Made by a program: the position numbers and the translations under genes. A DNA stretch of 64,000 nt from Ramlibacter sp. (lineage in GTDB: Bacteria > Pseudomonadota > Gammaproteobacteria > Burkholderiales > Burkholderiaceae_C): positions 701,271 through 765,270 of the forward strand of contig JADJPY010000001.1 of the NCBI GenBank assembly GCA_016713005.1. Reading direction: 5' to 3'. Shown piece after piece: positions 40,937 to 49,472 of this stretch; the first letter of the stretch is position 1, and each line of letters starts with the position of its first letter. The notes below the pieces were generated by a model. The model saw only the letters and a list, made by a program, of their open reading frames with translations, was not told the origin of the DNA and made no database searches.

Positions 40937-43900
40937 TCAGGCGCTGCGCGTTTTCAGCAGCCGCAGGCCGTTGAACACCACCAGCAGGCTCGCTCCCATG
41001 TCAGCGAACACCGCCATCCACAGCGTCGCGGTGCCCGTCATTGCCAGCACCAGGAACACTGCCTTGATGCCCAGTGCCAGTGCGATGTTCTGCTTCAGGA
41101 TCGCCCCCGTCTTTCGGCTCAGGCGGATGAACTGCGGGATCTTGCGCAAGTCGTCGTCCATCAACGCGACGTCGGCCGTCTCGATCGCAGTGTCGGTACC
41201 TGCTGCCCCCATCGCGAACCCGATGCTGGACTTGGCGAGCGCCGGTGCGTCGTTGATGCCGTCTCCGACCATGCCCACCGTGCCGTGGGCGGCAAGTTCG
41301 GCATCGATGGCCTTGAGTTTGTCTTGCGGCAGCAAGCCGCCGCGCGCATCGTCGATACCCACATCGCGGGCGATCACGCTGGCCGTCTGCTGGTTGTCGC
41401 CGGTCAGCATGACCGTGCGCACGCCCAGAGCGTGCAACTCGCCGATCGCCTCACGGCTGGAGTCGCGGACGGTGTCCGCCACCCCGATGACGGCCAATGC
41501 CTCGTTCTGACTGGCGATGGCGATGGCAGTCTTTCCCTCCCCCTCAAGCTTCTTCAGCGCGGTTTCCGCGGGCGCACTGCCGATTCCCAGTTCCTGCAGC
41601 AGCCTGTGGCTGCCGAGGTAGTACCACTGCCCGGCCACGCGGCCCTTGACACCGCGTCCGGTGAGCGACTCGAAATCGTCCACCTCCGCCAGCGCCTGAC
41701 CGCGCTTGTCACGCCAGTGCGCGGCTACAGCGCCCGAAACCGGATGGTCGGAACGGGCGGCCAAGCTGGCCGCCAGGCGCAGTGCCTCGCCCTCATCTGA
41801 CGCGATGCGCACGACGTCGGTGACGACCGGCTTGCCTTGCGTGATGGTGCCGGTCTTGTCCAGAGCGAGCGATCGGAGCTGGCGGCCTTGCTCCAGATAG
41901 GCGCCACCCTTGATCAGGATCCCGCGGCGCGCCGCCGCGGCAAGGCCGCTCACCACCGTCACCGGCGTGGAGATGACCAAGGCGCAGGGGCAGGCGATCA
42001 CCAGCAGCACCAGCGCCTTGTAGACCCAGTCCATCCAGGCGCCCCCGAAGAAAAGGGGCGGCACCAACATGACCGCCAACGCCACCGCAAAGACCGCCGG
42101 GGTATATACCTTGGCGAACTGGTCGATGAAGCGCTGGGTGGGCGCGCGGCTACCCTGGGCCTCTTCGACTGCCTTGATGATGCGCGCCAGCGTGGAGTGC
42201 GTGGCCTCGGCCGTCACCCGATAGACGAAGGAGCCGGTTTCGTTGATCGTTCCGGCGAACACGGTGTCGCCAGCGGCTTTCGCCACCGGGATGCTCTCAC
42301 CAGTGATGGGCGCCTGGTTGACCGCCGACTGGCCACTCTCCAGGATGCCGTCCAGCGGGATGCGTTCGCCCGGCCGGACGCGAACGGGCTGGCCCACTGC
42401 CACTGTTTTAGCGGGCACCTCCAGCCAACTGCCATCAGGTTGTTGCACGGTCGCTTGCTCCGGCGCCATCGCCAGGAGGCCCCGGATCGCGTTGCGGGCG
42501 CGGTCCAGCGAAAGCACTTCGATGACTTCGGCCAGCGCGAACAGGAACATCACCATCGCCGCTTCGGGCCACTGGCCGATGAGGATCGCACCAGTAACCG
42601 CGATCGACATCAGCGCGTTGATATTGAGAATGCCGCTCCTGAGCGCCAGCCAGCCCTTCTTGTAGGTGGGCCAGCCGCCGGTGGCGATGGATACCAACGC
42701 GAGGGCAATCACCGGCCAGGCGGAGTCATTCCCCGTGCTGAATGCAATGACTTCGGCCACGGTGGCGCTCACGCCGGCTATGGCCATCAAGCCCCACTGG
42801 CGCTTGCTCACCGAGGGTTTGGGTGATTCCTCGATGTCGGCGCCTGCATCCGGCACGGCCTTCATCCCTATCGAGTGCAAGGCGGACTCCAGGTCGGCGA
42901 CCGGGACCGTGTGCGACACCGTCAGTTTGCGCTGCATCAGATTGAAGTCCAGGGACTGGACCCCCGGCATGTGCTGCAGCTTCTCACGGATCAGGCCCTC
43001 TTCCGTCGGGCAGTCCATGTTCTCGATTCGATAGACGCTGAGCTGCGCGCCGCCAGGGGAAGAGACAACTGCCTCCGCTGCCGGCAAGCCGATGTCTTTC
43101 AGCGCGTTGACGATCGTCTCGCTCGACGGCAATGTGTGCCGCACGGTCAGCTTTCGCTGCATCAAATTGAAATCGAGGCCGTCGATCCCCTCGAGCGAGC
43201 CCAGCCGCTTGCGGATCAGGCCTTCTTCCGTGGGGCAGTCCATCTTTTCGATGCGGAAGTTGTCGGAGCGCACAGGCGCGCCGACGGATGCACCGGGCGT
43301 TGGCGCCGGCAGCTGTGCGTCCGCCGGCGGCATGCCAATCTCCGTCAGGGCCCGCACAACTGCGTCCGTATCCGGTAGCCGGTGGACGACAGTCAGGCGG
43401 CGCTGCGGCAAATCGAATTCCAGCTCCTCGATGCCAGCCATCCCTTGCAAGCGCTCGCGCACTTGCCGCTCCTGGTTGCGGCAATCCATCTTCGGCACAT
43501 GGAGGGTGGATCGAATTGGCAATTCAACTGGCTGGTGCTGCGTCCCGGGCATTCCCAAGGCAGCGAGCGCATCGATGACCGCAACCGAATCGGGCAAGCG
43601 GTGCTCAACCGTCAGGACACGCTGCGCGAGGTCGAAGCGCAAGTCCTCGACGCCGGCGATCTGTCCCAAGCGCTCACGGATCTGCGCGACTTCGTTCTTG
43701 CAGTCCATGCGCGGAACGTGGAACGCTTCCGTGCGCACTTCCTGCAGTCCGGGTGGCAATCCGAGCTCGACGAGCGCCGCAGTCACGGGTGACACGTCGT
43801 CCAGCCGGTGCGTCACCGTCAGTCGATGCTGCTGCAGGTCGAACCCGAGCGCCTCGACCCCCGCGATCTGGCCCACGCGCTGGCGGATCTGGCGCTCTTC

Positions 43901-44029
43901 GCTCGGGCAATCCATCTTCTCGATGTAGAAGATGGTGTCGATCGCTGGCCGCGCTGAGCCCACCAGGGGCTGGCTGGCCAGCGATTCACATGCGGCGGTA
44001 CCGCACGATTTTGTGCTGCTGGAATCCAT
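40937..44029 (-). CDS. Zn/Cd/Pb-type P1B ATPase with five tandem HMA domains
   Basis: 1030-residue inner-membrane metal-export ATPase. The N-terminal ~400 residues hold five heavy-metal-associated domains, each with a single-Cys motif (EKMDCPSEE, PRMDCKNE, PKMDCRNQE, EKMDCPTEE, ENMDCPTEE) instead of GMxCxxC. The catalytic core is complete: TGES, the metal-site ACPCALVIS, DKTGTITQGKP, the SDHPVSGA histidine-proline motif and VGDGINDAPAL. The CPC motif and context (lspA, CDF, MerR-type promoter) point to Zn, Cd or Pb rather than Cu. The start at 44029 follows GGAGAG; an ATG at 44044 is an alternative. Most relatives have one or two HMA domains. Confidence 0.9.
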   Translation of the reverse strand: MDSSSTKSCGTAACESLASQPLVGSARPAIDTIFYIEKMDCPSEERQIRQRVGQIAGVEALGFDLQQHRLTVTHRLDDVSPVTAALVELGLPPGLQEVRTEAFHVPRMDCKNEVAQIRERLGQIAGVEDLRFDLAQRVLTVEHRLPDSVAVIDALAALGMPGTQHQPVELPIRSTLHVPKMDCRNQERQVRERLQGMAGIEELEFDLPQRRLTVVHRLPDTDAVVRALTEIGMPPADAQLPAPTPGASVGAPVRSDNFRIEKMDCPTEEGLIRKRLGSLEGIDGLDFNLMQRKLTVRHTLPSSETIVNALKDIGLPAAEAVVSSPGGAQLSVYRIENMDCPTEEGLIREKLQHMPGVQSLDFNLMQRKLTVSHTVPVADLESALHSIGMKAVPDAGADIEESPKPSVSKRQWGLMAIAGVSATVAEVIAFSTGNDSAWPVIALALVSIATGGWPTYKKGWLALRSGILNINALMSIAVTGAILIGQWPEAAMVMFLFALAEVIEVLSLDRARNAIRGLLAMAPEQATVQQPDGSWLEVPAKTVAVGQPVRVRPGERIPLDGILESGQSAVNQAPITGESIPVAKAAGDTVFAGTINETGSFVYRVTAEATHSTLARIIKAVEEAQGSRAPTQRFIDQFAKVYTPAVFAVALAVMLVPPLFFGGAWMDWVYKALVLLVIACPCALVISTPVTVVSGLAAAARRGILIKGGAYLEQGRQLRSLALDKTGTITQGKPVVTDVVRIASDEGEALRLAASLAARSDHPVSGAVAAHWRDKRGQALAEVDDFESLTGRGVKGRVAGQWYYLGSHRLLQELGIGSAPAETALKKLEGEGKTAIAIASQNEALAVIGVADTVRDSSREAIGELHALGVRTVMLTGDNQQTASVIARDVGIDDARGGLLPQDKLKAIDAELAAHGTVGMVGDGINDAPALAKSSIGFAMGAAGTDTAIETADVALMDDDLRKIPQFIRLSRKTGAILKQNIALALGIKAVFLVLAMTGTATLWMAVFADMGASLLVVFNGLRLLKTRSA

Positions 44030-44060
44030 CGCTCGACTCTCCATTTTTCTTGATGAGGGC

Positions 44061-44091
44061 ACGATACACCTTATAGTCGCTTCAGGGTCAA
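44061..44091 (-). promoter_or_regulatory. MerR-type promoter of the metal ATPase operon
   Basis: On the minus strand: -35 TTGACC, a 19-bp spacer containing CTGAAGCGACTATAAGG, then -10 TATCGT. The over-long spacer with an internal dyad closely matches CadR/PbrR-type operators, where a metal-bound MerR protein untwists the DNA. The ATPase start lies about 30 nt downstream. Confidence 0.75.
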
Positions 44092-44135
44092 ACTGGCTCC
44101 GCAGCCAGTCACCCCTCAATGCGGCCTCGCGAGGT

Positions 44136-44762
44136 TCAGTCGGAACTGGAAGCGGGCGATTCGCGTGAAGCCTTGCGGGCGTGCCCGAGGATTTCTCTTC
44201 CGCCGTTGGCCGCAAACAGGGCCGAGACGATGCCCAGGATGAGGTCCGGCACGTTCGATCCCAGCCACAGCACGAGGACTCCGCTGGCAAGGATCGCCAT
44301 GTTCACGATCGAGTCGTTGCTGGTGAAGATGGCGGATGCCTTGAAGTTGACGTCTTCGCCTTTGTGGCGCTTGAGCAGGCGCAGGCAGTACACATTGATC
44401 ACCGCGTTCACCCCGGCCATCACCATCATGGCCGGCCCGATCGGCGCTTCTGAGCCCAGGAACCTGCGAATGACCTCGCCGACCAGCAGGATCGACAGGC
44501 CGATCAGGAGCCACCCGGACAGCCGCGCCGCCGCGACCTTGGCGCGCACGCTGCGGCCGACTGCGTAGATGCCCACAGCGTACACGGACGCGTCTGCCAG
44601 ATTGTCCAGCGCCGCGCCGATCAGCGCCGTCGATGACGCCCACATACCCACGCCCATTCCGAGCGCACTTTGTGCCAGATTGATCAGCAGCACGTACCAG
44701 AGGATCCTGCGGTCCTGCGCGTTGCTGGACGCAAGGTCCATGGGGGCGTCGTCATCGTCCAC
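44136..44762 (-). CDS. Cation diffusion facilitator-like transporter
   Basis: 208-residue inner-membrane protein with about six helices and the CDF signature region ALIGAALDNLADASVYAVGI near residue 45. The long C-terminal cytosolic domain of typical CzcD/ZitB proteins is missing; the protein ends shortly after the last helix. It probably exports Zn or Cd to the periplasm. The GTG start overlaps the TAG of the dsbA-like gene; ATG at 44741 is an alternative. Downstream of a MerR-type promoter. Confidence 0.82.
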   Translation of the reverse strand: MDDDDAPMDLASSNAQDRRILWYVLLINLAQSALGMGVGMWASSTALIGAALDNLADASVYAVGIYAVGRSVRAKVAAARLSGWLLIGLSILLVGEVIRRFLGSEAPIGPAMMVMAGVNAVINVYCLRLLKRHKGEDVNFKASAIFTSNDSIVNMAILASGVLVLWLGSNVPDLILGIVSALFAANGGREILGHARKASRESPASSSD

Positions 44763-45397
44763 TATCCGCCCTTTCGCGCCAGGTCCAGCAGGTACTCGGC
44801 CACCGACAGAGATTTGGAGTTCGATCCGGCCAGCGAGCCGGATGTGAGCCAGCGGCCGTTCACGCCGATCGACGGCGTGCCTTCAATCGCATAGCCGGTC
44901 GCCAGAGCGGTGGCCTGCCTCACCTTCGCCATCACGCCGAAGGAGTCCAGCACCTGAAGGAGCCGCACATGGTCTCCGCCATTGGCCGCAACGAAGCTCC
45001 CGATCTGATCGGGCGTATCGAGCTTCCTGCGTTCGTTGTGAAGGGCTGTGAACACCTTGTGGTGCAACTGCTCCACGAGACCCATCGTCTCGATCGCGAA
45101 GTACAGCTTCTGGTGGATGATGAGGTCCTCTCGAAACGCGACGGGGATGCGGCGGAAGAGAATCTCGCGCGGCAGCTTTTTCTGCCACGCGTCGATCACG
45201 GGTTCGAAGGCGTTGCAGTGCCCGCAGCTATAAGCGAAAAATTCCAGAACCTCCACCTTGCTCGCGTCGCGCGTTGGCTGCCGCGACTGCAGGACAAGAT
45301 AGTTGCGGCCTTCCACGGGACGATCCTGCGCAAACGCAGACCCCTTCCATGCGACCAAGGGACCAAAGAGAGATCCGGCAAAAAGTCTTCGTTTCAT
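44762..45397 (-). CDS. DsbA-like periplasmic thiol:disulfide oxidoreductase
   Basis: 211 residues from MKRRLFAGSLFG. The signal peptide ends near SAFAQ. The thioredoxin fold has the active site EFFAYSCGHCNAFEP near residue 57 and the cis-Pro loop IEGTPSIGVNGRW near 172. CGHC resembles DsbA of pseudomonads. An ATG at 45436 would begin inside the promoter spacer, so 45397 is preferred. Its presence in a metal island suggests protection or repair of periplasmic thiols attacked by metals. Confidence 0.88.
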   Translation of the reverse strand: MKRRLFAGSLFGPLVAWKGSAFAQDRPVEGRNYLVLQSRQPTRDASKVEVLEFFAYSCGHCNAFEPVIDAWQKKLPREILFRRIPVAFREDLIIHQKLYFAIETMGLVEQLHHKVFTALHNERRKLDTPDQIGSFVAANGGDHVRLLQVLDSFGVMAKVRQATALATGYAIEGTPSIGVNGRWLTSGSLAGSNSKSLSVAEYLLDLARKGG

Positions 45398-45424
45398 GAG
45401 GCTACCAAAGGCAGAGGACCATCG

Positions 45425-45455
45425 ATTAGAAACCATATAGTCGCTATAAGGTCAA
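45425..45455 (-). promoter_or_regulatory. Second MerR-type promoter (dsbA-like/CDF operon)
   Basis: On the minus strand: -35 TTGACC, 19-bp spacer TTATAGCGACTATATGGTT, -10 TCTAAT. It shares AGCGACTATA with the ATPase promoter, so one MerR-family regulator probably controls both. Confidence 0.72.
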
Positions 45456-45545
45456 GCGGGAGCAGCGCAAGCCGCGTGAGCATGGGGGAATTGGATCGGC
45501 GAGACCTGGGCGCTGCCTAGAATGGCGCTTCGAAAGATCTCCCAG

Positions 45546-46117
45546 ATGACCCAACAACAACCCTTCGACGTGCTCGTCATCGGCGCGGGCTCCGGCGGCT
45601 ACATCGCATCGATCCGGGCTGGTCAGCTCGGCCTGAAAGTCGCATGCGCGGAGGCCAACCCCCTAGGCGGATCCGAAAGGAGAACCTCGTCCGGGCGGAA
45701 CCTGCCTGAACGTCGGCTGCATCCCGTCGAAAGCACTGCTGTCGTCGAGCGAAGAATTCGAGAAGATCCAGAAGCACGTCCTCGCGCACGGCATCCACGT
45801 GGCGGGCGCCACGATGGACGTGCCGGCCATGATCGCGCGCAAGGACGCGATCGTCACCAAGATGGCGCAAGGCATCGAATACCTGTTCCGCAAGAACAAG
45901 GTTGCCAATCTGAAGGGCCGGGCGATGATCGTTGGACGCAAGGATGGCGTCTTCAGGGTGGCCGTCACGCGATCCGTTTCCACCCAAGAGGTGACCGCCC
46001 GCAACCTCGTGATCGCAACGGGACCCCGCGCCAGTTGCCCGGCGTCGACGTGGATAACGCGGACGTCTGCGACAACGCGGGCGCACTGGACTTGCGTTCT
46101 GTTCCGCGCCGCATGCG
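45546..46117 (+). pseudogene. Broken dihydrolipoamide dehydrogenase gene
   Basis: The start (MTQQQPFDVLVIGAGSGGYI) is a canonical FAD-binding N-terminus. A one-base change in the C-run near 45660 shifts frame, after which the redox-active GGTCLNVGCIPSKALLSSSE is readable. A second shift near 46033 moves into QLPGVDVDNADVCDNAGALD. Homology stops near 46117, so the NAD and dimerisation domains are missing. It lies where a merR gene might be expected relative to the divergent promoter. Confidence 0.8.
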
Positions 46118-46556
46118 TGGATGCCGCCAGCACGCTGTGTTTTGCCGGGCTGGTCACGCCCCAGCCGGGCATGCTGCCGCGCCTGTGCCAAGCCGCGCAG
46201 CAAGGTTCACTTCAGGCCACCACCCTCGAGGCCGCGACCTGGTAGCCATTGCTGCATTCCCAGCGACTTCGAGACGAATAATCGCCAATTCTCAGGAATC
46301 GTTGACCAGACGCCACGCCTGTCGACGTGACCTGGTCTCACCCAGCGTCGACACCCCCACCTGATCCGCAGCGGATCGGCTCAGGTGCCCGGCGCGAGGC
46401 GGAGGCGGTTCGAGTTGACGCAACCTGCGCTGATGTTCCTGCCCCGCAGGGATCAGCACTGGCTGGTGGTCGCTTCAGCGAAGCTCGCCGGTGAGCGTGC
46501 GAGGTGAGTCAAGTTCCAACGCCACGGCCGGTCATGTTCACAGGCAGAATCACGCA
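46118..46556. other. Scrambled stretch without a confident gene
   Basis: An open frame continues from the lpdA remnant to a TAG at 46243-46245 (ATLEAATW) but I do not recognise it. The remainder up to the membrane protein gene shows no coherent frame. It probably represents deletion debris. Confidence 0.4.
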
Positions 46557-47030
46557 ATGCGCCTATTGCCTGAAATCGACCACATCTCACGCCTGCCTGA
46601 ATTCAACGTGATCGTGTTTGCTTTGCTGCTCAACTATCCTTGGGAATTCTTGCAAGTTCCGTTGTTCGCAGACATGCCCCAGGCTGCACACTGGGATGCG
46701 ATCAGGACTTGCACGAGAGCGACGTTGGGAGATGGCGTGATCATGCTCATCGCCTATTGGACAGTTGGCTTGGTGGCTTGCAACCGGTGGTGGGTGCTGG
46801 CGCCAAGCGCGGCACGCATCTTGATGTTTGCTGCGACGGGTGTCGTGATCACGATAGCCATCGAGAGGCTGGCTGTTGCAGGACTATGGCTCGGCGGTTG
46901 GCGATACTCGTCGTTGATGCCGGTGGTCCCCGGTATCGGAGTCGGTCTGTCACCTCTGCTTCAGTGGGTGGTGCTGCCCCCACTTGTGGTCTGGTTTTCA
47001 CGCCGGCAAATTCTGGGCTCAGGCCGTTGA
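46557..47030 (+). CDS. Small multi-helix membrane protein, unknown
   Basis: 157 residues from MRLLPEIDHISRLPEF; a GTG at 46491 would add 22 with no support. Four hydrophobic helices are visible (FALLLNYPWEFLQVPLF, GVIMLIAYWTVGLVA, MFAATGVVITIAIERLAV, LLQWVVLPPLVVWF). The family is not recognised. Trp-rich helices with WEF and RWW suggest an inner-membrane protein of the sort that accompanies metal or lipid functions. It lies between the lpdA remnant and the first IS copy and could be partly displaced from its original operon. Confidence 0.6.
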   Translation: MRLLPEIDHISRLPEFNVIVFALLLNYPWEFLQVPLFADMPQAAHWDAIRTCTRATLGDGVIMLIAYWTVGLVACNRWWVLAPSAARILMFAATGVVITIAIERLAVAGLWLGGWRYSSLMPVVPGIGVGLSPLLQWVVLPPLVVWFSRRQILGSGR

Positions 47031-47155
47031 ACGACTGCCTAACGAACCCTTCTGCAGGAATTTTCGCGAGCAAGCCTCGCGACGACCCGAGGCATGATCA
47101 AAGAAAGTAATTGGAGAACGACTGCCAGCGGTTGCGCAAACGCTCAAGCGTCTAG

Positions 47156-47980
47156 GGCGTGTTAACACTAATGGACGGACTGTGTATCAAGGCCGATACT
47201 TGCTCGCATGGAAATCACGCCCGAGCAGTTCGCACGTATTGAACATTGCCTTCCCACCCAACGCGGCAACGTCAGCATGACCAATCTTCAAGTGGTCAAC
47301 GCCATGCTGTACGTGGCCGAACACGGTTGCAAGTGGCGTGGCCTGCCCAAGCGGTTTGGCAATTGGCACACCATCTACACGCGCATGCGCCGCTGGGAGA
47401 AAGCAGGCGTGCTGGACAAGATGTTCGAGGAGCTACAGCGCGAACAGGTGGTGCGCATCCGCATCGAGGCGGTTTCGCTGGACTCCACCAGCATCAAGGT
47501 CCACCCGGACGGCACGGGCGCGCTAAAAAAAACGGCCCACAGTCCATCGGCAAGTCCCGCGGCGGATGGAATACCAAGGTTCATATGGTTGCCGCGGATG
47601 CTCGAACGGCAGTGACCTTCAGCCTGTCGCCCGGACAGGCGCATGACGCGCCCGAAGGCAGGCGCCTTCTGCAAAGCCTGGGGCCGACAAGCCGGCCGAT
47701 TCATCTACTCATGGATCGCGCCTATGAGGGGAACGAGACGCGCCAGTTGGCGCTGGACCTGGGGTTCGTTCCGGTTGTTCCCCCGACACGAACCCGCCTT
47801 GACCCCTGGGAATACGACAGGGCCATGTACAAGCGCAGAAATGAGGTCGAGAGGTTGTTCCGACGCCTGAAGGGCTATCGCCGAATCTTCTCTCGGTTCG
47901 AAAAACTCGACGCGATGTTCCTGGGCTTCCTCAGCTTCGTCCTGGTTGCTGACGGTCTTCGTGGTTTGTGTTAACACGCC
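47156..47980 (+). mobile_element. IS5-family insertion sequence, copy 1 (intact)
   Basis: 825 bp bounded by inverted repeats GGCGTGTTAACAC and GTGTTAACACGCC, and flanked on both sides by CTAG, the likely target duplication. It encodes a transposase split over two frames. Copy 2 at 54311 has the same length and orientation. Confidence 0.92.
47208..47974 (+). CDS. IS5-family transposase made by -1 frameshift
   Basis: The first frame (47208-47615) starts MEITPEQFARIEHCLPTQRG and carries the helix-turn-helix and first catalytic Asp (VSLDSTSIKVH). The second frame, -1 relative to the first, continues to 47974 and supplies MDRAYEGNETR (second Asp) and RRNEVERLFRRLKGYRR (Glu). The join is a run of eight A's at 47525-47532, a classical slippery site. 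Together they give a DDE transposase of about 255 residues, as in IS427-like members of IS5. Both parts are undamaged. Confidence 0.9.
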
Positions 47981-47985
47981 CTAGT

Positions 47986-48060
47986 GCAGGGCACTGGATT
48001 CAGCAAGACCGCCCCGACGATGTCAACCGTGCCGTGACGGCGTGGATTGACGCCCTGTAG
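47986..48060 (+). pseudogene. C-terminal remnant of an alpha/beta hydrolase
   Basis: The last 24 codons, GHWIQQDRPDDVNRAVTAWI plus DAL, match the C-terminus of alpha/beta hydrolases (haloacetate dehalogenase/epoxide hydrolase type), where the GHW histidine is catalytic. The rest was lost at the IS boundary 5 nt upstream. Confidence 0.65.
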
Positions 48061-48711
48061 AGGTGAACGGGACCCTGATCAATGCAAACATCTTCGCTGC
48101 ACGAGATCAGCGTGCGTAGAACGACTGGGGCACGTCCGCCATCACGCGCACAGTGAACATGCCCAGTACGTCCTCGGAGAGCAAACAGATCAATTCACAT
48201 GCACCCCTTACTTCCACAGGTTTCCGAGTGCGACTCCCAAGAGCAATGTCGTTGCGAGACGACGGCTTCTTCGGGCGCTCAACGCAATCCCCCGGCACCG
48301 TCACAAGGCAGCTCATTGTGGAGGCGAGTCGCTAACTACCTGAGCGCTATCCGTCTCGCGACGAAGAAGCGTTGGACAGGTGGTAAGTGACTGCGGAGGG
48401 GGCTGGGTTCATCTGAGGCAATCGCATGCTCGATCTATCGACTGGGTCGGTTCGTTGGTGGAGTTGATTGGCCTGGTTGGATCAATTTGCTCGGAGATCC
48501 AGAGGAACCGGTTCTGGTGGCTTGGCGGGAACGTGCAGCTTGCTCCCCGTCTGAATCCAGCCATCCGGGGGAGATGATTTTTCTTGCGCGCGGAGGGCGA
48601 CACCTATCAGCAGCCTTCGCGCAGCCGTTCGATGCTGATCGCGGACCGCCTTCGTTTTCCGAACGACGTTGGGCCGCGCGCTATTTTTTTGTATGAAGGA
48701 TCGGAAATCTG
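48061..48711. other. Gene-poor stretch upstream of etfB
   Basis: 651 nt with only short open frames. One on the minus strand (48107-48316) reads to FTVRVMADVPQSFYAR but is not recognised and may be a gene remnant. The 3' part presumably contains the etfBA promoter; no clear boxes were identified. Confidence 0.4.
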
Positions 48712-49461
48712 ATGAAGGTGCTAGTAGCTGTGAAGCGTGTGGTGGACTACAACGTGAAGGTCCGAGTTCGATCGGACGGGATGGGGGTCGACATCGCGAA
48801 CGTGAAGATGAGCATGAACCCTTTCGACGAGATTGCCGTCGAAGAGGCGGTTCGGCTGAAGGAACAAGGCGTGGCGACCGAAGTCATCGCCGTTTCCTGT
48901 GGCGATGCGAAGTGCCAGGAGACGCTGCGCACCGCGATGGCCATTGGTGCGGATCGAGGCATCCTCGTGGAAACCACCGAAGAACTTCAGCCTCTGGCGG
49001 TGGCCAAACTCCTGAAGGCGCTGGTCGACAAGGAGCAGCCTCAGCTCGTGATCCTCGGCAAGCAGGCGATCGATGACGATGCGAACCAGACCGGCCAGAT
49101 GCTGGCGGCTCTGGCTGATCTGCCGCAAGCCACCTTCGCATCGAAGGTCGACGTGGCCGAGAACAAGGTCAATGTCACCCGCGAAGTCGATGGCGGCCTG
49201 GAAACCCTCTCCCTCTCGCTTCCCGCCGTCATCACCAGCGACCTGCGCCTGAACGAGCCGCGCTACGTGACGCTGCCCAACATCATGAAAGCCAAGAAGA
49301 AGCAGCTCGATACGGTAAGTCCGGCGGATCTGGGTGTCGATGTCACGCCGCGCCTGAAGACCCTGAAGGTTGCTGAGCCCCCTGGGCGAGCCGCGGGCAT
49401 CAAGGTGCCGGATGTGGCCACGCTGGTGGACAAGCTGAAGAACGAAGCCAAGGTAATTTGA
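48712..49461 (+). CDS. etfB: Electron transfer flavoprotein beta subunit
   Basis: 249-residue cytosolic subunit that binds AMP and pairs with EtfA to take electrons from acyl-CoA dehydrogenases. Recognised by MKVLVAVKRVVDYNVKVRVR, the SMNPFDEIAVEEAVRLKE block, the signature region LSLPAVITSDLRLNEPRYVT and C-terminal VDKLKNEAKVI. Length is standard. Located inside the IS-bounded segment, 11 nt before etfA. This copy is likely additional to a chromosomal set, suggesting a role in the linked catabolic route. Confidence 0.96.
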   Translation: MKVLVAVKRVVDYNVKVRVRSDGMGVDIANVKMSMNPFDEIAVEEAVRLKEQGVATEVIAVSCGDAKCQETLRTAMAIGADRGILVETTEELQPLAVAKLLKALVDKEQPQLVILGKQAIDDDANQTGQMLAALADLPQATFASKVDVAENKVNVTREVDGGLETLSLSLPAVITSDLRLNEPRYVTLPNIMKAKKKQLDTVSPADLGVDVTPRLKTLKVAEPPGRAAGIKVPDVATLVDKLKNEAKVI

Positions 49462-49472
49462 GGAAGACTGTC

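Noticed and set aside
44969..45520. A plus-strand open frame near the second MerR-type promoter as the missing regulator
   Set aside because: Its translation has no MerR helix-turn-helix and it is antisense to the dsbA-like gene.
46118..46245. A separate small gene after the lpdA remnant
   Set aside because: The open frame has no start of its own and no recognisable homology; more likely debris.
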